Shown: one piece after another, positions 57,310 through 64,000 of the stretch
Layout of the letters: each line of letters opens with the position of its first letter
Numbering within the stretch: position 1 is the first letter of the stretch
Assembly (NCBI GenBank): GCA_015143295.1
Contig: CM026568.1
Span: 15,506,607 to 15,570,606 of the forward strand
Direction: 5' to 3'
Length of the DNA stretch: 64,000 bases
Source: Tetracentron sinense
Taxonomy: Eukaryota; Streptophyta; Magnoliopsida; Trochodendrales; Trochodendraceae
Position numbers and translations under genes: made by a program
The notes under the pieces: model-generated
Databases searched by the model: none
What the model was told of the DNA's origin: nothing
What the model saw: the letters and a program-made list of their open reading frames with translations, nothing else

Positions 57310-60120
57310 TCATTGGCCTCTACCTCGCTTCTTACTCTGTGGCATTAAATCGCAAAAGGACTGCAAATTCACCTCAACATCTTCGTCGTATTCAATTCCT
57401 AGTTCCTCCTGTAAAAATGTATACACTTGTTATAAACAAGTATAGATGCATATAGATGCATAAAGGTCGTGGAACACATAGACAACCTTGAATTCTTTGA
57501 GATTCTTGGGTGAGTTCTCAGTTATAGCATCCCAGAGGTCTTTGAAGATCCTTTTACGCCTTCTCCACTGACTGATTCTATCCATATACATTTCCTCAAT
57601 CACCTTCCGGTCTTCTGGTCTCACCAGAGTGACTCCTCCACGCAATTTGTTCACTTTTTCCTCCATTTCCTCGACCTAATATGGGATAGAAGATCCTAAA
57701 TCTCTGAATCTATCACTTCTGTACAAAGGGATCGGATGCAACTATATGGCTTACCTCCAATCTCAGTTTAGCTTCTTTGACATGTATTTGTTCTAGTGTC
57801 ATATTTGACTGCAAAGCTTTAATGTCTGCAACAAGAGTGTAGTTGGTCACACAGGTGAAAGACTGCCCTCACAGTATTTCTCATGTTGAATTTAAATATA
57901 CTACCCAAATAGCAGAGAAGCTCGTTGAAGACAAATATGTTTTAAGATGAGAATAAATTTCATTCACTTCTTTGTAACAGATATAAATGGTTAAAAAGAG
58001 AATACCTCCTTCAACCTCGCTAATTGCTCTCCTCTGATCTTCCAGCTCTTGTTGTAGTTTGGCATTTTCTTTCTTCATCCGATCAAGCTCCTCACTGTTC
58101 GGAATGTCGAATTGATCTTGTCGAGCAAGGTATATCTTCTGCTTACCGTATTCTTTGAATAATATTCGTCCACTATCAGAGAGAGCATCCAATGCTTTTT
58201 GAACAGAAGCCTTTTTGAGGTTATACTTTTGCAAAGCATCAGCAACATTTTGAGAATTTAATGGTCTATTTTGCTGAATTGAGAAAAATAATATAGAAGT
58301 GTCAAAGAAGTACAACTTTTAAACCCCTTAACCAACAAGGCTTGAACACCCACTTGCAAGCAGCTTACATACCAAGCAGAAAAGTACAAATTTGAACAAC
58401 TCTACATGATTGAAGCATGCACATAGAGGAATTATAGCTATTTCACAGGAGCATGCAAAACTAATCTCTCATTATAAGGAAATTTCATTCACCATCAATT
58501 AGTTGAAAACACTGAGCTCAAGACAGAAAATCAAAAAGCAAAAAGAAAACAACTATCTAAGCGAGTCTTGAAAAGAAATCAGTGGCAAATGTGGCTCTGC
58601 GTAATGCAATATGGAATCTTTCATCCCGTCAATAACCTCTGCACTTGGCTGCCCCTAACTATCAGCTAATGTTTTAAAAGGCAAAGGCATAAAAGGCAAA
58701 GGCATGATGCTTAAGAAGTAAGCCCCAAATTTTTTTTAAATCAAATATCAATTAGAAAAAGAAATGTTTTTTAAAAAAGTACACGCTATACAAATGATTC
58801 AACCATCATATGGAAAGGGGAAAAAAAGAACGAAACAAACACCACTTCTTTGTTCATACACATGCTGACAGATAAATGATGTCCAATCTTCAATTCATGT
58901 GGGGATTTTGGATTCCAACAGATAAGTGAAAAGAATAAAATAATAAAAAAATTAAGTTTCAATTATATGGCTAGAAGCCTAGAACCCAATTTATAGTTAT
59001 ATGAGGCACGTGCCTAAGGGTGATTTAAGCCTCAAGGTTGAGCTAGGATGTATTTTCCTTGATCCTCCGCTCACGCGCCTGTAAAACATGCTATCAGATA
59101 ATAGGTACATCAAACTGATTTTTGTTACTAAAAGAAACCTTGTATTAGATATAGTCTTATAGAATACAATAGAGTGGTGTAATAAGGCGAGATGAGATAC
59201 ATTGTATCTCATATCTAGGTAGATTTGAATTTGAAATTTAAATATGATTATATTAGATTAGGTTAGATAAGATTAGAATAAATTTGATTGGGGTTTTTTT
59301 ATATCTTTAGTTGTTCCCATCTTTATATAAACCCTATATGGGTCATTGTAAGGATTATCCAAGAACTTCCAATAATTAAGTTTCTTTACAAGTTATTGAT
59401 ATCTCAATGTCTCATCAAAGTGTACCTAAAATGGAGGGAAATGAAGAAATCGCTAAGTACACAATGGCTTCAAGCAGTTAGCCAACTCAATTGACCTAAC
59501 AAAGCCCAAATTCCTCAATAGCTGTGGAAGAAATATAGCCAAAGTTACAAGCTCTTTCTACACTACGATTACAATAACAAACTTAAATATATTTTTAGGC
59601 CAACAATCAAGTTATAGAGTCATGAAATCATCATCATCTTCTCATCTACAAAAACATGAAGTAAGCAAATAAACTAGTTTATAATGGATCTGCAACTTCA
59701 TAGGATCGTTGAGAACTTGATAATCCATTCAAAACAAGAATCAGAAATGAAGCAACAGGATTTCATCAAGATTTAGAGGCCTAAACAGAGGGAAATCGAG
59801 GAGTTCCAAATGATCCTTACCTCATTTACGAAATTGAGCACGATTCCTACAAAAAATACGACGAGAGGCGAAAATTTGATAAGAAACATTGTCATTGATA
59901 GATCGATTCAACGATCAAAAATGTACTACACAAATTTTGAACTACTATTAACACGAACACAAAAATATATCAGATCGAGATTAAGAAACCTTGTAGAATC
60001 GAGAAATTCTTCTGAGGAATCCACGTTAATGAAATATTAAGATCTCTTAGGTTTGAGAAATCAGGAGAGGGAGAGAGAGAGGTATTTTTTACCTTCAGCA
60101 CTATCGGATTTGGGCGCCAT
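57310..60120 (-). CDS. HOP2: HOP2 meiotic homologous-pairing protein, complete, six exons
   Basis: Minus-strand exons 60120-60093, 59846-59821, 58273-58006, 57825-57755, 57675-57487 and 57408-57310 join in phase to 226 residues, the length I recall for Arabidopsis HOP2/AHP2. HOP2 acts in the nucleus with MND1 to stabilise RAD51/DMC1 filaments and promote strand invasion between homologous chromosomes. After MAPKSDSAEGIVLNFVNE comes the winged-helix DNA-binding domain (about residues 12-75, NRPLNSQNVADALQKYNLKK and SDSGRILFKEYGKQKIYLA). A long coiled coil follows (about 85-150, LDRMKKENAKLQQELEDQRR and TLEQIHVKEAKLRLEVEEME), which pairs with MND1. The C-terminal segment has LVRPEDRK, QWRRRKRIFKDLWD and EELGIEYDEDVEVNLQ. 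The first two exons are tiny (28 and 26 bases) and easily missed by gene finders. Intron 3 (58274-59820) is 1.5 kb with only weak repeat remnants. Confidence 0.96.
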
Positions 60121-60479
60121 TAGATCGGAATGTGAGAAGCGCGGGAAAACACTGGAACGAGCAATATGAGAGAGAAGCTTGCAGACACGCTTTTTTCTAT
60201 TTCGTGCGAAATTGTTCTTACGGATTAGCCCTATTCCAAATACAAAATTACCGAATGAGTGTAAATTCAAATTTTGAAGTTCTTTTTTATCTTCCGATCA
60301 ACATCATCCACAGATGCAATTGCATTTGCTTGGTTGCATTTGCAATTGGTTGTGATCCTATCTCCACATCTTTGGCTGTAGTAGTAAGGACGAATATTCC
60401 CTTTGGGGGGGGGGGGGGAGGACTTTGTGTGGCGGTTGACAAGTCTACAATTAATACTAACCTACCTATTAACCTAGAT
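60121..60479. other. Upstream region of HOP2
   Basis: It must hold the HOP2 promoter. A 12-13 base G run lies at about 60406-60418. No TATA box is obvious. The far end borders the LINE poly-A (poly-T on this strand). Confidence 0.4.
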
Positions 60480-62560
60480 ATTTTTTTTTGGTAATCCAAA
60501 CTTATAAAAAATAAAGATGCAAGCCTGAATGCTATTACATAACCCACTAATGGGCTCAGGAAAAGGAAATCTCTCCATGAGAAAATCAAAGTTTATCATG
60601 ACATCTATATCACCTACAGAAGAAAGTCGACCTTTGGCCAAAAGATGTGCTTGATGGGTGAGCTCTTCCCATGAACTAAATGTTAACTGATCTAAATTCA
60701 GAAATAACGCTCTTGATATTGTGTACTAAAGTCATAATAGCCCATGGGTAATCACTTTCGGAACTAGAAATTAGATCAATTAAAACTTTTGCATCGCTGC
60801 AAATTTTGATGTTGCTCCACCTTTTAGATTTTGCAAACTTGAGAACTTCAAAGATTGCCCAAGCTTCGGCCACAATTGCAAGTCCACCTGGAATAAGCTT
60901 TGCTACTTTGGCAATATTCAACCCATCCCGACTTTTGGACACAAAACCATATACAGACAAACTTCCATCCGATCTTGCCGCCCCATCACATAAAAAACAA
61001 ACGTCAACGGGATCCTCTGGTAAATTACTAAAACTCTCTCTCGAATCTATAGATGTAGAAGATTGCTCACCTTTGGGATTTTCATGAACGAGGCTAACCA
61101 CATAGTCATTCCAACCTTGGATGGCCTTTCTCCAGGTTAACATTGGATTTGTTTTTAATCCTAAGAAAACTAGTGCATTGCAGTCCTTCCAAATTTGCCA
61201 AAGAATAAACGAAACTTTCAAGTATTCTATTGAAGAGACTAAATTCTCCTTTTTCTAATTTTACCCATCTGCTCCACCAAGATTCAAAAGATTGGTTTTC
61301 AATGCCAACTAATCTGAAAGAGAACTGAGATCCAAACCAAGTAGCTCTAGCATATTCATAATGGATAAATAAATGATCTATTGTCTCTTCTAGCTTTTGA
61401 CAAAGAAGACAATATTTGCTACTCTTAATCTTTCTTTTGTGTAGTTTGGTTCCGACTGCAAGAGAATTGCTTAGGCACCTCCAAATAAAAAATTTGATAT
61501 TTGGTGGAATACTAAGCTTCCATATGGTTCTCCATAACTTTGGTGGTGGCACTGAAGAGGTCGAGGCATTCTCTTCTTTTCGTTTCCAACCAGTAACCTT
61601 TGATAGATGATAAGCAGTCTTAACTTCAAAAGTACCCCTCACATTATGGTGCCAAATGAGTCTATCGGAGTTCTGTCTTCCAGAAATAGGTATCCTCAAA
61701 ATCTCTTCTCCCTCTACACTAGTGAATAATTCAAGTAACTTATCCGGTCTCCACTGCTTAAAAACTGGGTCAATGAGGTCTTCAACCCCCAAAACCAGAC
61801 AATCAATTGGTTTAGGTGTAGCCACCCTATAAGAAGGAAGAGTTGGCACTCAAGCATCTTCCCAAACTTTGACAGAGTTGTCATCGCCAATTTGCCATCT
61901 AGCTCCAAGTTTGATGGTGTCTCGGGCCCCTAGTAAACTTCGCCAACCCCAAGAGGGATTAGCGTCAACTGAAAGCTTGGATGAAAGACCCATTTGGAAA
62001 GTATCTTCCTTTAATAACTTTGCACCAAAGAGCCTCTGGATACTTTAGCAATCTTCATCCTTGTTTTGCCAGAAGAGCATCATTAAAGTGTAACAAATCC
62101 CTAAAACCCATTCCTCTTGAATCCTTGGACTTACAAATAGATTCCCAACTGTTGAAATGAATTTTTTTTCAGTTACTCTCTTTCCCCACCAAAAGTCAGC
62201 TACCGCCAGATTGACCTCTTTACAAAATTTGACTGGCAGCCGAAAACAACTCATAGAGAATGCTGGCATAGCTTGAACTACCGCTTTTATTAACACCTCT
62301 CTTCCTGATTGGCTTAGCAACTTACCCTTCCAAGATTGAATTTTTCTCATTATTCACTCTCTCTACTAAGAAAATAAAGAATTAAGCCTTTGATCTCCCA
62401 AACTCAGTTGGGAGACCTAAATACTTTTCAGGAAGCAATATATGTTTAATGTGAAGTAAACGAGACAACAACTTTTGAAATTTCCAAGGAGAATTTGGGC
62501 TAAAAATTGTGTCTGGTTTAGCAAAGTTAATCATTTGGAAGTTAGTGTTTTTTTGCTAGT
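60480..62560 (-). mobile_element. LINE fragment (3' half of an L1-type element)
   Basis: Minus-strand frames give the end of reverse transcriptase (IQSWKGKLLSQSGREVLIKA and FRLPVKFCKEV, 62350-62200), the zf-RVT domain (LWRTIWKLSIPPNIKFFIWR, CLLCQKLEETIDHLF, about 61540-61390) and RNase H (FLCDGAARSDGSLSVYGF, VAEAWAIFEVL, ICSDAKVLIDLI; 60990-60760). The poly-A is the run of T on the plus strand at 60480-60488. The reverse transcriptase core and everything upstream is missing, so it is 5' truncated or rearranged. Frames are broken in several places. Confidence 0.88.
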
Positions 62561-62589
62561 CATTACTAGATCTCTTCATTGCTATTTCA

Positions 62590-63150
62590 AGAGTTCTCAA
62601 GGATTCTGTATTGGGAGATCCTCTCTCTTCACTCATATTTATCTTGGTCTATGAGATTTTAATTTGAATTATTCAAAAACCCTCACCTCACTTTCGGAAG
62701 GCTTTTATGTTGGTCAATGAAATATGCATATGTCACATCTTTAATTTGCATATGACAACACTTTTTTATTCTATGGCGCCTCCTGTAGGCAGCTAGTGCT
62801 TGTCAGATGTCTATTTCGATATGTTGAAGCAATGTTGGGGCTGAAAATCAATTTTGGAAAGAATACAATCTTCAAAGTGGGTGAGGCCTCTAATTTCGAA
62901 GAGTTGGTAACTTATCTTGGTCTATCCTTAGGTGTCCTTTTAAAGCCAAAATAGTTTGGAGTCCGGTCATTCAGAGATTTTTCAAAGAAGCTCATTTGCA
63001 ATCTCCCAAAATCATTGTACCTTTTCAAATGGGAAAAATTCAAACTAATAAAAAGCACCATTTGCAATATCCCGACATACTTCTTATCCTTGTTCAAAAC
63101 TCCTGTCTCACTTACATCCATCCTAAATGAAATTTATCCAGATCAATAAT
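62590..63150 (+). mobile_element. Second LINE fragment, opposite orientation
   Basis: Plus-strand phrases such as MLGLKINFGKNTIFKVGE, NFEELVTYLGLSLG and a preceding GDPLSS-like stretch (62618 onward) belong to the reverse transcriptase region that lies just upstream of the part kept in the minus fragment. Several frame changes are present. The two fragments meet head to head at about 62560-62590. Confidence 0.75.
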
Positions 63151-64000
63151 CTCTAAGACCTAGAGGGGGGGTGAATAGGTCTATCTAATAATTTCTAACC
63201 AATTTTAATTTTTCAATTAATATGTTTAGAAATCAATAAACAATTCAATCAAACAATCCACACAAATCAAACACAGAAGATTTTTACGTGGAAAACTCTA
63301 ACGGGAAAAAACCACGGGACCTTGTCCAGCAATAAACTTCACTATGAAAAGATATCAAGTACAAGACAAGACCTTACCAAAACAGAAACGACGTTCCTAG
63401 GTATAGACTCTTACTCTTGATTTCCACGAACCAGCAGGTTCGATCTCCGCCGTAGCAGCTTCGGTTCCACACCGACCAAATCTTCTCAAGCTACTTCAAA
63501 ACCACGATCACACACGATCGATCTCCTTCCACGAAGGCTCATGATCAAACACCGGACACACACACAAAGTGTAGGGTTGTGAATCAATTTAGAAAGTTTC
63601 AAACCCTAGAGGGATCTCATACAGATCTGAGATCACTCAATGCAAGATCAAAGGTTTAGATCTATACTTGCATTCTCTAGGATCAAAGAAAGAGGAGGGA
63701 TCAACAAAGATCTAATAAAAGCAATAAGAAAAACCCTAGAAGAGTTTCTTAGACCTCTACTCTTTCAAAAATATCAAAGACCCGAATTAGGTCTCCAAAC
63801 ATTTGTTTATACAGGGTTTAAAAAAAGAATCCAGAAAAAGAAAAATTCTTTTTACGGGGACCGATCCATCGGTGCTCATTACCGATCGTTCGGTCCAAAA
63901 CGGATCGCTCGGTCCTCATGACCGATCGCTCGGTTATAAATCATCTCTCTGGAAAAATACCTCATACAAACTTTTTGTCCAGTCGATAGCCACCGATCGC
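63151..64000. repeat. Partial dispersed repeat running off the window
   Basis: It starts with CTAGAGGGGGGGTGAATAGG, a phrase I associate with widespread non-coding plant LTR-type repeats. It ends with several variants of CCGATCGCTCGGT. The strand, right end and family cannot be set from this part. The 93-residue frame at 63640-63921 is not protein-like. Confidence 0.4.

Noticed and set aside
58640-59070. AAGGCAAAGGCATAAAAGGC and GAGGCACGTGCC phrases suggesting a SINE in HOP2 intron 3
   Set aside because: Only weak internal repetition and no A/B boxes or A-tail could be placed.
60132-60494. 120-residue plus-strand frame upstream of HOP2
   Set aside because: It crosses a G homopolymer and the HOP2 promoter region and has no domain features.
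1-64000. A novel defence-like, biosynthetic or clustered gene system
   Set aside because: The five host genes belong to unrelated known plant functions, lie far apart and are separated by transposons. Nothing in the layout suggests a co-acting system.

Overview
This window is nuclear DNA of a flowering plant, very probably a eudicot. It is AT-rich and intron-rich, its genes have GT-AG introns, and it carries the usual plant repeat classes. I cannot name the species. Five host genes can be reconstructed by eye. They are the 3' end of an ACD11-type glycolipid/sphingolipid transfer protein (1-3075, +), a complete plastid pyruvate dehydrogenase E2 subunit (12370-4838, -), a GPI-anchored nsLTP-like protein (32588-31337, -), an IST1-like ESCRT protein (54261-56144, +) and the meiotic protein HOP2 (60120-57310, -). 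Two gene pairs are tail to tail: ACD11/E2 and IST1-like/HOP2. I see no sign that the five genes share a pathway; they look like ordinary scattered plant genes.

Most of the window is layered mobile DNA. At 1-12.4 kb, one PIF/Harbinger-type MITE sits inside another within an ACD11 intron, and the 5.7-kb last intron of the E2 gene holds two LTR-like copies in inverted orientation. At 12.4-23.3 kb there is a 1-kb Helitron with clear ends, a repeat inserted into another repeat, and a 5.6-kb Mutator-like element. The Mutator-like element has about 0.6-kb terminal inverted repeats, a decayed FAR1-type transposase and a second decayed gene with a GRF zinc-finger-like motif.

From 23.3 to 30.5 kb lies a Copia-type LTR retrotransposon with two 1.53-kb LTRs and a matching TTTTA target duplication. 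The nsLTP-like gene follows, then a hAT MITE with an 8-bp target duplication (34.7-35.2 kb). An older Copia element on the minus strand (35.8-43.3 kb) is itself interrupted by a 2.8-kb solo-LTR-like insertion rich in tandem repeats. From 44.3 to 50.1 kb there is a PIF/Harbinger-type MITE followed by a decayed L1-type LINE. The stretch 50.4-54.0 kb holds a foldback element, a 44-bp tandem array, a MITE carrying a SINE-like insert, and a triplicated repeat just upstream of the IST1-like gene. The end of the window, after HOP2, has two decayed LINE fragments facing each other and a partial dispersed repeat.

I found no rRNA, tRNA or CRISPR array, and nothing that clearly forms a new biological system. 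The most informative observations are the nested transposon architecture, the Helitron, the two-gene Mutator-like element and the intron growth in the plastid E2 gene. All homology statements rest on remembered family sequences; no search was run.
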